A DNA stretch of 64,000 nt from an uncultured Piscinibacter sp. (GTDB lineage: Bacteria; Pseudomonadota; Gammaproteobacteria; Burkholderiales; Burkholderiaceae_C): assembly GCF_937952055.1 (NCBI RefSeq), contig NZ_CALFYO010000011.1, forward strand, positions 62,001 through 126,000, read 5' to 3'. A program made the translations under genes and the position numbers. The notes beneath the pieces were generated by a model. It was given only the letters and a program-made list of their open reading frames with translations, did no database searches and had not been told where the DNA came from. Positions 56,224-63,476 of this stretch are shown piece by piece; the stretch's first letter is position 1; each line of letters begins with the position of its first letter.

Positions 56224-56436
56224 TCATTCGGTCTTGGGCTCGGGGCGAACCTGCTCGCTCAGCGCGTCCCACTCCGAGGCAGTGACATCGATCTCGCTGA
56301 TCTCGGGCTTGCGCGGCTCCAGGGTGACACGACGCTCCCGCCCCGTTGGTGACCCCTTGTCCACCAAGCGACGATCGCGCCCCGATCGGCGATCATGCGG
56401 ACGGGAGTTCGTCGAATCTTTCTTCCGTTGTGTCAC
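56224..56436 (-). CDS. Small basic protein of unknown function
   Basis: The protein has 70 residues: MTQRKKDSTNSRPHDRRSGRDRRLVDKG..., with the charged repeat DRRSGRDRR, then an acidic tail. Similar short proteins occur in Burkholderiales and Xanthomonads without known role. It is convergent with the Omp85-like gene (1-base gap) and is the last ordinary chromosomal gene before the mobile module. Confidence 0.6.
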   Translation of the reverse strand: MTQRKKDSTNSRPHDRRSGRDRRLVDKGSPTGRERRVTLEPRKPEISEIDVTASEWDALSEQVRPEPKTE

Positions 56437-56515
56437 GCCGGCTCTCCGAGGGCGGCCAGGACGCCTCGCGCACGAACTCGCGCAGGCTCCGTGAATGGGT
56501 TATGAGGATTACACC

Positions 56516-56539
56516 GATCGGCGTTCACGCGCGCCGATC
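56516..56539. repeat. Perfect 8-bp inverted repeat
   Basis: GATCGGCG (56516-56523), 8-base loop, CGCCGATC (56532-56539). It lies between the small basic protein gene and the mobile module and could be an operator, a terminator stem or a recombination arm; no U-run follows. Confidence 0.55.
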
Positions 56540-56823
56540 TGTCGATCTTCTGTGATGCCCAGTTGAGCGCCCAAGGGCTAAAGCGCTATCAGCCGACACT
56601 TTTTCCATTCTAGTGGAGTGACAAGGCTTCAATTGGTACGACTCCAGATCTTGTCAGCGGTCACTCTTCCAAAATGAATCTCCGTTCGAACTCTGAGGAC
56701 CACAGCTGGAGCCTACGAACATCGGGCGACCATTGGGCCAACTCTTGGCTCGAACCGGCAGCACACGTCCGGCCAGCCGCGTGGGGAGGCGATTCGCCAT
56801 CGACAAGCGGCTGAACGCCGCAC

Positions 56824-56839
56824 CCCCTAGTCTTAGGGG
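56824..56839. repeat. Small hairpin CCCCTA/TAGGGG
   Basis: CCCCTA (56824-56829), GTCT, TAGGGG (56834-56839): a perfect 6-bp stem. Followed 21 bases later by another palindrome (56861-56872), it forms part of a compact control region before the trio. Confidence 0.5.
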
Positions 56840-56860
56840 CCAAAGAAGATAAGGGTAAAT

Positions 56861-56872
56861 ACCAATATTGGT
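56861..56872. promoter_or_regulatory. 12-bp perfect palindrome, operator candidate
   Basis: ACCAATATTGGT is its own reverse complement. It lies 77 bases before the trio start in an AT-rich stretch where a promoter would sit. A dimeric repressor site is the obvious reading; the binding protein is unknown. Confidence 0.5.
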
Positions 56873-56924
56873 GCAGTTGCGGCCTTTTGCAGGAAAAAGC
56901 TCAGGCTGTTTAGCGAATATTTTC

Positions 56925-56949
56925 TGAGACCTCTGCTTTGGAGGTCTCA
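56925..56949 (+). promoter_or_regulatory. Hairpin covering the ribosome-binding site and start of the trio operon
   Basis: TGAGACCTC (56925-56933), 7-base loop TGCTTTG, GAGGTCTCA (56941-56949): a perfect 9-bp stem whose last base is the A of the start ATG at 56949. The Shine-Dalgarno-like GGAGG (56940-56944) is partly in the loop and partly in the right arm, so it is sequestered when the stem forms. This suggests low, conditional translation of the first recombinase gene. Confidence 0.65.
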
Positions 56950-59063
56950 TGCAAACCGATCCGAAATTCACTGAATCCGTAACACACCGCACGATTGCCC
57001 TCAGTCTTCGTGCCCCGGACTCGCCAGTGCGGCACCAGATGTCCGGCCTCTGCCGCCTCGCGCCACCACCGTTCGACTTCCCGCTTCTTCTGCAGGTGAC
57101 GGTCGGCGAAAGCGCCGCAGCCAACGCAGCGCTTGCGCTGCTCCAGCAACCAAACAGCGCCGCCGCCACGGCACGCGACCAGTTCAAGTCGCTCAGCGAG
57201 CGTTGCATCCAAGAATACGAAGCGCGCCCGGGATGCGTCGACGCCGAGGACGCCCTTGAAGGTCGACTCCGCACGTACCCGGCGTGGGCGCTGCTAAGCG
57301 CCATCGGCGCACCCGACAGCGCAGTATCACACCCTGCCGTACAAGCAGCAGGCATTGAGCTGTTGCTTTCCTTCCATCACGGCAAGCCGATGGCCGCGGC
57401 GTTCTGCTCGGGCGCGCGTGTCGCGATTCAGGCCAAAGATCTCGACGGCACATCGCTGCAGGCGCTGATGGAACAGCAAGTCGGTGAGGCCCTTCCGCAC
57501 TGGCTGCGGCATGCCCGATCGCGGTTTGCCGAGTTCTTGTCCATCTACGACGACGTCCCGCCGGCGCCCATCCCGCCGCGCAGTTTCGAGGACAGTAGCC
57601 GCACGCAGCTCGTCTCTCGCGCCGCATTTGCCAACTACCGCCGGCGCGCGGGCATCTTGGACGACACCTGCTTCAGCCGGCGGCAAATCGCGGAGGCCTC
57701 GGCGTACGCCGCTTCGGGCGTCTTCCGGACGTCGGCCGAGCGGCGTGCTGCGATGTGGTTGGTTGGCTGCTCCGGCCTGTACGCAACGAGCACTCAGTTC
57801 ATCCCTTTGGCGTCGACGTCCCGCGACGACTGGGTCTTGGACTATGACCTGCAAACCGGCATCCTGCGTCGTGACTTCAGCTGCCTTGCTCCCGAAGCGG
57901 CTCGGCCGCGCCCGGGCAGCGATAGTCCGGCTTCCTTCGTGTCCTGCACGCCGGCACCGGTCGAGGTCCGGGACGAACTGCTGAGACGCGCGGCGATGGC
58001 GGACAGCCCCGGCGACATTGGCGATCTGATCCCCGCGCTGCGGAGCATTCAGCCGCGGGACCTGGTCTATCCCGATCTGGCCGACCTGGCACCGAGCTTC
58101 GCGCGGTGGTCTCGAACGCTTGCGCCCTTGGCGCTACAGGTCGGCATCGATGCGTTGCTCGCCGCGGTTACCACAGGCGACTTTGGCATCACCGCGCGCA
58201 GCAAGATCCACTACTGCCTCTTGAGCCCGGAGGAACTTTGGCGCAGCGCCGAACGGCTGTACGAAGCCCTGGGCTGGGGCAAACCGGTGCCGATGCCGAC
58301 GAGCCTGATGGCGTTCGGAGCTGCCGTCGTACCGTCAGAGGCGGCCTTGCGCCGGATCGATGACGAACTGTGCAGTCTCGTCGAGAAACTTCGTCCGCCC
58401 CACCGGCTCAGCGGCGAAGCGCAGCTGCTCGAGTTCCACAACCGATTCGTGCGCACTCTCGCCTGGCGCTTGGCGGCCTGGCTCAGTCTTCGGGAGGCTG
58501 CCGAATTCTCCCTGCGCGCCTCCATCGACGAGCGCTTCGACCTGTGCATCGACGTCGTCGAAAAGGCCAGCGCCGGACGCGTCGGTGGAATGCCTGCCGT
58601 TGCGTGCGACGAGTTGCGCTCTGCCCTGCGCAACTACCGTCACCACTGCGAAGCCATGCGCGAGCGCCTGCGCACGTTTGGCTGGAGCGGGGCTGCGGTG
58701 GACTGGCTCGCAGCGGTCGTCAGTCGCGAGGATGTGCCGTTGCTCTGCACGATCCGCAGTCGCGACCGAGTTCTGCCCGTCGGCACGGACGAACTCCGGA
58801 AGCACCTCCCGGGCGTCGGCGAACTGGCGAAGGACTGGGGTCGGAAGTTCGCTGAGAACCGCCTCCGTCTCGCTGGCGTGCAGACGCGCGACATCGACCG
58901 GCATCAAAGGCACGACGTGCTCGGGCAAGAACAGGACACGTCCATCGCGGACGGGATTGAGGTGGACTGGGCGCGACGATTGCAGCCGGCGCTGAGCGCC
59001 ATGTCGCGGGTGCTCTTCCGCGGTCGGTTGAATGGCCTCCGCGCTGGGGAGTACGCGCAATGA
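56949..59063 (+). CDS. Large degenerate tyrosine-recombinase-like protein, first gene of the trio
   Basis: The protein has 704 residues and no signal or membrane segment. I see a remnant of the tyrosine-recombinase fold in its last 200 residues: AWLSLREAAEFSL (box I with Arg, about residue 517), EKASAGRVGGMPAVACDELRSALRNY (Lys/beta-strand part), and GRKFAENRLRLAGVQTRDID...HDVLGQE (box II; Gly-Gln in place of Gly-His). No catalytic Tyr is evident after it. The N-terminal 450 residues match nothing I recognise. It may be an architectural partner of the next protein. Translation of the next gene is coupled (ATGA). Confidence 0.72.
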   Translation: MQTDPKFTESVTHRTIALSLRAPDSPVRHQMSGLCRLAPPPFDFPLLLQVTVGESAAANAALALLQQPNSAAATARDQFKSLSERCIQEYEARPGCVDAEDALEGRLRTYPAWALLSAIGAPDSAVSHPAVQAAGIELLLSFHHGKPMAAAFCSGARVAIQAKDLDGTSLQALMEQQVGEALPHWLRHARSRFAEFLSIYDDVPPAPIPPRSFEDSSRTQLVSRAAFANYRRRAGILDDTCFSRRQIAEASAYAASGVFRTSAERRAAMWLVGCSGLYATSTQFIPLASTSRDDWVLDYDLQTGILRRDFSCLAPEAARPRPGSDSPASFVSCTPAPVEVRDELLRRAAMADSPGDIGDLIPALRSIQPRDLVYPDLADLAPSFARWSRTLAPLALQVGIDALLAAVTTGDFGITARSKIHYCLLSPEELWRSAERLYEALGWGKPVPMPTSLMAFGAAVVPSEAALRRIDDELCSLVEKLRPPHRLSGEAQLLEFHNRFVRTLAWRLAAWLSLREAAEFSLRASIDERFDLCIDVVEKASAGRVGGMPAVACDELRSALRNYRHHCEAMRERLRTFGWSGAAVDWLAAVVSREDVPLLCTIRSRDRVLPVGTDELRKHLPGVGELAKDWGRKFAENRLRLAGVQTRDIDRHQRHDVLGQEQDTSIADGIEVDWARRLQPALSAMSRVLFRGRLNGLRAGEYAQ

Positions 59064-61708
59064 GCCCGGCCTCCCTACTCAAAGACGCAGGCATCCTCTG
59101 CTATCCAGACAGTGTCGATGTCGATCACCTTCGCTTCAACCGTCAGGCGCGTCGGCGCGCCAACCGCTTCGCGGCCTTCCAGATGCAGGTTCTGGGTGCC
59201 ACAAGCAAACCCGGCACGTACGCAGCGCGCCTGATCGCATTGGACCTGGTCCGTCCTACCGAGCTCGGCGCCGCGCTGAGCGCCGAACCTTACAGACTCC
59301 AAGCGTTGGCTTGTATCGACTGGAAGGCAGACGGCGGACCCCGCACCGATCGACGCGCTTTGTGCTGCTTCACGACGTTGGCGCTAGCGGGGCGCGCGCC
59401 GTCGGTCGATGAGGAACGGGCGGCCATGCTGGCCCTGCTTGCGGCACTGCCGGAGTATCGGGCCATCGCCGAAGAGAAGCGCCTCCTCGAACTCGAGTGT
59501 GATCTGGCCTGCTGGGCGGCCCAGCGCCTGCCTCGCCCACTCTGGGCTCACGTGACGGGTCTCAGACCGATGTCCGCTCTGCCGAGACACCAGATCGCAT
59601 TGGGCAATGTCGACGGTGTTCCTCTGGTCGCGCTCGACGAGCGGTCGGCATCGCGCCGCGCCGAAGCAGCGGACATGCTCGACACTGCAGTCGCTGCCGG
59701 ACGACCCGCTACCACGCCGCTGCTGGTGGAACTCGCGACCGAGGTCTTCAAGACGAAGCGCGGGGAGACGCAAGCCGAGACGCTGGATCGTTGGGAGCGA
59801 GAGCTGCTCGCGCTGCGGGCCCGGGTCGAGGCCGGTGATGTCTCCTCCGCCATCGTGATTGCCTGGCAACTCGACTTGGTACAGAGCGGCACACTGACCG
59901 AAGTGGATGCGGCGCTCGAGACCCGAGCGCGCTACGCGCGTATCGCGTCGGGGAGCCTGTGGCGAATTCTCGCTACGTTGCCGCCGGACCCTCGGCAGTG
60001 GGATCCCGACACCCTGGGCGCCGGCTACCTCGCCGCAATGGCCGACCCAACATGCAAAGACGCGAGAAAGCTGGGCGCGGCGATTTCCAGCTTTCAAGGC
60101 TTCGTTCAGGAAGTCTTCGGCCTGCCGGCGCTGCCGCTCGGCCTGCACAAGTTCATTCCCGCCAGTGCACCGCGCGCCCAGTGGATCCCCGAGTCCGCTG
60201 TGCGTCGCGCAATCCGCTGGATGGACGAGGACGAGAGGGGCGATCCTCGCCTCAAGGACATCTGCTCGCTGATGATCCTGCTCGCGTACTTCGCTCCGTT
60301 CCGGCTCGCCGAACTCCGCTGGCTGCGGCTCAAGAACATCGCGCGCCTCCCTGACGGCACGATCGAAATTGAGGTGACACCGAGGCGAGGCGTTGCCAAG
60401 CTTAAGACGGCCGCAGCAACTCGCCGGGTGCTGATCTCAGATGCCGCGACGATCGAACGGCTGACCGCGCTGGAGCAAGCGCGGGAGGAGGAAGGCGCGG
60501 CGTCGGATGCTCTTCTCTTCGCTGGCGCGGGAGACGATGCGACACCATACCGCGCTCACGCGGTGCATGTCACCCTGCTTCGTGTCCTCAAGTGCGCCAC
60601 CGGTGACCCGGCGATGACCTTCCATGCGCTGCGACATACGCACGTTTCCAATGCCATGGAACTGCTGCTGTCGACGTCGTCCATCTGCAATGGCAGCCGG
60701 CTCGCACAACTTGCCGACTGGACCGGCCACGAAGTGGCTGTCACCACGATCGAGTTCTATGCGCACCGCTTCGAGCTGGCACTAAGGACCCAGATCGACG
60801 CGGCTCTTCGCGAATGCGCGTTGACCAATGCCGACGGCGCGAGATCGCTCGGCATGAAAGCAAACTGGCTGACGGTCGGCGCAAAGCGCAAAGGCCTATC
60901 GCTGAGCGACCATGTCTGGCACTCAGCCGGCCAGCAGGCAGTGGCGGCAATCGCGCAGTTGCCGTCGGCCGCGCATGGATTGGAGTTGCAGGAGCCGCCA
61001 GCGCCGTCCTTCGCCGGCTCGCTTACGCGCAACTTCACGATCTTCGATTGCCTTCGCACGCTGAGATTGCTGGGCAAGGCCGACACGAGTGTGCTGCTGC
61101 ATCGAATGCACCTCGCCGAGTCGAACTTGACCGCAATCGACCGGGCGGCCGATCAGGTATTGGCGGCGATCTACGCGAGTCGCGGGCGTCTGCCGCCGAA
61201 CGGCGTATCCGGCGCGCTGGCTGTAATGCGACACCTGTCGATCCAGTTGGACCGTGCCGACCAGCACCGCTACGAAGTCCTTCGCCAAGCGTTGGCGCTG
61301 CCACAAGAGGCCAGCGTCGCGGCTGATGCGGCGACCGCGTGGACTAAGTCATGGTGGAACGCCGAGCTCAGTGCGGATCCGCCGGAGCGGCTGGTGCCGC
61401 TGTTGGCCTTCCTGTATTCGCTCGGCATCACGAGCAGTTCGCTGCTGCTCACGTACGAGGACGATGGCACCGATCCGGACGGCGTCCGGTCGCTGCTCGC
61501 CAGCGCATCTGCGATCGCGGTGGCGGTGTTCCACGACCACCTGCCGAACAAGCCGCTGCCCCATCAGCGACGCGGCCGAGAGCGCGCGTTTCTCGTCTGG
61601 CCCAGCCGGGCCGATGCGCCCGAAGCTGGCCGATCGAACGCAGGCTTCGACGCTCTCATGTTCGCGGTTGCGATCTGGGCACGACCCGAAGTGCAGGAGT
61701 GGAATTGA
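59060..61708 (+). CDS. Tyrosine recombinase with long C-terminal extension
   Basis: The 882-residue protein has the complete catalytic set: R415 in APFRLAELRW, K449 in AKLKTAAATRR, H522 and R525 in FHALRHTHVS, H557 in WTGHEVAVTT and Y567 in IEFYAHRF. The arm/core-binding part precedes R415. About 300 residues follow the Tyr and show no known domain, which is unusual since most integrases end soon after the Tyr. It should cut and join DNA through a phosphotyrosine link. The start overlaps the upstream stop, the end overlaps the next ATG (TGATG). Confidence 0.9.
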   Translation: MSPASLLKDAGILCYPDSVDVDHLRFNRQARRRANRFAAFQMQVLGATSKPGTYAARLIALDLVRPTELGAALSAEPYRLQALACIDWKADGGPRTDRRALCCFTTLALAGRAPSVDEERAAMLALLAALPEYRAIAEEKRLLELECDLACWAAQRLPRPLWAHVTGLRPMSALPRHQIALGNVDGVPLVALDERSASRRAEAADMLDTAVAAGRPATTPLLVELATEVFKTKRGETQAETLDRWERELLALRARVEAGDVSSAIVIAWQLDLVQSGTLTEVDAALETRARYARIASGSLWRILATLPPDPRQWDPDTLGAGYLAAMADPTCKDARKLGAAISSFQGFVQEVFGLPALPLGLHKFIPASAPRAQWIPESAVRRAIRWMDEDERGDPRLKDICSLMILLAYFAPFRLAELRWLRLKNIARLPDGTIEIEVTPRRGVAKLKTAAATRRVLISDAATIERLTALEQAREEEGAASDALLFAGAGDDATPYRAHAVHVTLLRVLKCATGDPAMTFHALRHTHVSNAMELLLSTSSICNGSRLAQLADWTGHEVAVTTIEFYAHRFELALRTQIDAALRECALTNADGARSLGMKANWLTVGAKRKGLSLSDHVWHSAGQQAVAAIAQLPSAAHGLELQEPPAPSFAGSLTRNFTIFDCLRTLRLLGKADTSVLLHRMHLAESNLTAIDRAADQVLAAIYASRGRLPPNGVSGALAVMRHLSIQLDRADQHRYEVLRQALALPQEASVAADAATAWTKSWWNAELSADPPERLVPLLAFLYSLGITSSSLLLTYEDDGTDPDGVRSLLASASAIAVAVFHDHLPNKPLPHQRRGRERAFLVWPSRADAPEAGRSNAGFDALMFAVAIWARPEVQEWN

Positions 61709-62499
61709 TGCATCACTTGATCGGGCACCGCACCTTCGCCGCCCTCGAGGCACGAAATACCGAGGAAGAAGAGCGTCGTCACGAGGCAGCGCTTCGGTTG
61801 GAGTTCACGATCCTCGTACCCTCTGCCGGGCGTTTGCGCGTCAGTGAATTGATCCTTCAGCGCCACCACACGGATCAAGGGTGCAAGTTGGAGTACTACC
61901 TTGTACTGCCGCCTCAAATCACGCTGGACCTTGAGGGAAGGGGTGATCCGGACACCCCGAACGAGACAGACCTACGGGCTTTCGAACAGGACGTGGCAAA
62001 CGTGACGGCCGAGTGCACAAGCGTCAAGACCAGATTGGTATTGGCCCAGAGTCCAGCCCTCGGCCACCGCGAATTGCAGCAGGAGTCGCAAGCCACACTC
62101 GATCTCAAGCGATTGCGCGGTCTATTCAGCCGCCGGAAGAAGACTGTCGTGCTCCCGACGCCCACCGGCGATCTCCCTATCGAACTTCCTCCTGCACCCG
62201 CAAAGCTGCCGACCGCCGTCGAATGCGGCGCGCAGGCACTCGTGGAGAAAATGCTCCCTGACGAAGTTGCACGTCTCCGGGCCATCGCGTGGGTGGCTTC
62301 CGAAGCCGTCTCGAGCGATCCCTCGGTGAAGTTCCCCGATCGCGCACTCGCGAGCCGGACTAACCTTCCCGACGCGCAAGTCCTGCGTCTCGTTTCCGGC
62401 ATGGACGCTCAGGTTCCTGCGCGGCTCAGGGTCAGCTTTCAGTTCGACTGGGCGAGTGGAAACGTTGAGAATATGAAGATTCTTGAGGTACTCGACTAG
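61708..62499 (+). CDS. Third protein of the recombinase trio, unknown function
   Basis: The protein has 263 residues: an N-terminal charged helix (FAALEARNTEEEERRHEAALRLEFTILV), a region around LILQRHHTDQGCKLEYYLVLPPQITLDLEG, a basic segment LKRLRGLFSRRKKTVVLPTPTG and a C-terminal part with RVSFQFDWASGNVENMKILEVLD. No catalytic motif or family is evident. Its place as last gene of the operon fits an accessory or directionality factor. The ATG shares one base with the stop of the recombinase gene. Confidence 0.65.
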   Translation: MHHLIGHRTFAALEARNTEEEERRHEAALRLEFTILVPSAGRLRVSELILQRHHTDQGCKLEYYLVLPPQITLDLEGRGDPDTPNETDLRAFEQDVANVTAECTSVKTRLVLAQSPALGHRELQQESQATLDLKRLRGLFSRRKKTVVLPTPTGDLPIELPPAPAKLPTAVECGAQALVEKMLPDEVARLRAIAWVASEAVSSDPSVKFPDRALASRTNLPDAQVLRLVSGMDAQVPARLRVSFQFDWASGNVENMKILEVLD

Positions 62500-62778
62500 G
62501 TAGCGGGGCCCGCGAAGGGTGTGAATGTCTGCTTGGCTGATCGCCTCGACGGCGAGCTTCAGTTTGTCGACCTGTGTCACAAGCCCGAGCCTTCTTTCGT
62601 TGTTGATACGAGGAGAAGGTGACTCGTTGATCGCGCCGGCTAAGCGCTGCGCCCCCCCGCCCCCCCGTAGCAATGACTCCTGCATCGCGCTTCCGTGGCC
62701 AGATGGCCACGCAGGCGACTTCACATAACGCTGGTTCGGGCGAGCGGCCCGGAAACGCGCAAGGAAGAGCGAGATTGC
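62500..62778. other. Junction between the recombinase trio and the cassette array
   Basis: These 279 bases hold C7-G-C7 (62652-62666), an inverted repeat GTGGCCA/TGGCCAC (62695-62701 with 62704-62710) and part of a weak attC-like site (from 62723). A minus-strand frame opening at GTG 62724 runs leftward through this stretch (NNERRLGLVTQVDKLKLAVEA...) into the end of the trio gene, possibly a cassette gene cut by the trio. No intact gene is supported. Confidence 0.5.
62695..62710. repeat. Inverted repeat GTGGCCA/TGGCCAC
   Basis: A perfect 7-bp inverted repeat with a 2-base centre. It lies 13 bases from the edge of the attC-like site and next to a C7-G-C7 tract. It may be a recombination or end feature of the trio module. 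Confidence 0.45.
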
Positions 62779-62807
62779 TCATGCATATACAGATTGAGCC
62801 GTTAGTC
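62723..62807 (-). repeat. Degenerate attC-like site
   Basis: Read on the minus strand, it starts GACTAAC (62807-62801) and ends CAGCGTTATGT (core-like GTTATGT at 62729-62723), with GAGCGGCCCG shared with the strong attC at 63341. The arms pair poorly and the first seven bases lie within the last codons of the 62779 gene. It is probably a weak or decayed attC at the end of the array. Confidence 0.45.
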
Positions 62808-63312
62808 TTCGCAGTCCAGTAGTGTGAACGGGATAGCGAACGAAGTTGATGTGGCGTCGGCGCGATATTTGGACTGGCGGTGCCAGCATGGGAATGAGTG
62901 CTGTGAAGGGATGCCGAATGGCCCACCAGAGTCCTTTCAGGAACGGCTTCAGGTTGAAGCGCAAGTCGTACTTGTAGAAGCGTTCAAGCTCCTCATGGAG
63001 CTCCCGCTCAAACTCGTCAGGTACCCCACTGCGTGCGGCGTACGGGTGAAGTATTGGAACGAGAGTCTTTTGGATTGACTTCTTGTAAGGGAGCTTCAGG
63101 TGGTAGTGAAAATGCTGGTACGCCCGAAGAAAGAAGTACGCCCACAGCAGCCACAGAAAATCGAAGATCGCTTCTGGTCTCTTTACCGTGATGCTCAGAG
63201 CAGAAACAGTCGCTGTCGAAGAGACACTCGCGTCCGCGAACTTGAGGAAGCACAGGACGACAGTAATCGCCAGAAGATTGCGACGCTTGGCGTCGAAGGT
63301 ATTGTCGTCCAC
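62779..63312 (-). CDS. Cassette gene, small membrane protein
   Basis: The protein has 177 residues: MDDNTFDAKRRNLLAITVVLCFLKF, a first helix at about residues 12-30, a second at about 50-66 (IFDFLWLLWAYFFLRAYQHF), then a basic amphipathic region and a hydrophobic stretch (LWWAIRHPFTALIPMLAPPV). Its start lies 29 bases after the attC core (63341), its end overlaps the weak attC. Base composition is lower in GC than the core genome. The function is unknown; cassette membrane proteins are sometimes toxins, anti-phage factors or transport modifiers. Confidence 0.65.
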   Translation of the reverse strand: MDDNTFDAKRRNLLAITVVLCFLKFADASVSSTATVSALSITVKRPEAIFDFLWLLWAYFFLRAYQHFHYHLKLPYKKSIQKTLVPILHPYAARSGVPDEFERELHEELERFYKYDLRFNLKPFLKGLWWAIRHPFTALIPMLAPPVQISRRRHINFVRYPVHTTGLRRLTAQSVYA

Positions 63313-63340
63313 GTGTATGAGCGAAATTCTGCTGGGTGAC

Positions 63341-63469
63341 GCCTAACGTTTGAGCTGAGCGGCCCGCACCGGCAAGGCAGACTGGCCCTGGAGGGGACAA
63401 TACCAGCAATGGCCCCGCAAGGGCCAGACTGCCTTGCCGGTGCGGGTCCGCTCGAGCGAAGGGTTAGGC
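63341..63469 (-). repeat. attC recombination site of an integron cassette
   Basis: On the minus strand it begins GCCTAACCCTTCGCTCGAGC (63469 down to 63450), very near the attC consensus for the R'' and L'' boxes, and ends CTCAAACGTTAGGC (63354-63341), near the L'/R' form. RYYYAAC and GTTRRRY core sites are exact. The long inner arms, 63363-63388 and 63421-63446, are 26 bases each and pair with one mismatch. The stop of the 63477 gene lies 8 bases upstream, as in a real cassette. Confidence 0.88.
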
Positions 63470-63476
63470 CGCAGGG

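Larger units (their letters stand above)
56437..56948. other. 512-base intergenic region before the recombinase trio
   Basis: No gene is supported here. The region is visibly more AT-rich than the rest of the window from about 56590 on. It contains several palindromes that are listed separately (56516-56539, 56824-56839, 56861-56872, 56925-56949), plus TGGAGT/ACTCCA halves around 56615 and 56642. It is the most likely place for the left end of a mobile module and for control of the trio operon. Confidence 0.6.
56949..62499 (+). mobile_element. Three-gene recombinase module (trio)
   Basis: Three genes in one direction with overlapping stop/start codons (59060-59063, 61706-61710) encode a degenerate recombinase, a complete tyrosine recombinase and a 263-residue protein. 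The plan recalls Tn554-type tnpA/tnpB/tnpC and the gamma-mobile-trio (GmtZ/GmtY/GmtX) elements, in which three such genes mark an island. The lengths and extra domains do not match Tn554. Exact ends were not found, so only the coding part is marked. Confidence 0.6.
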
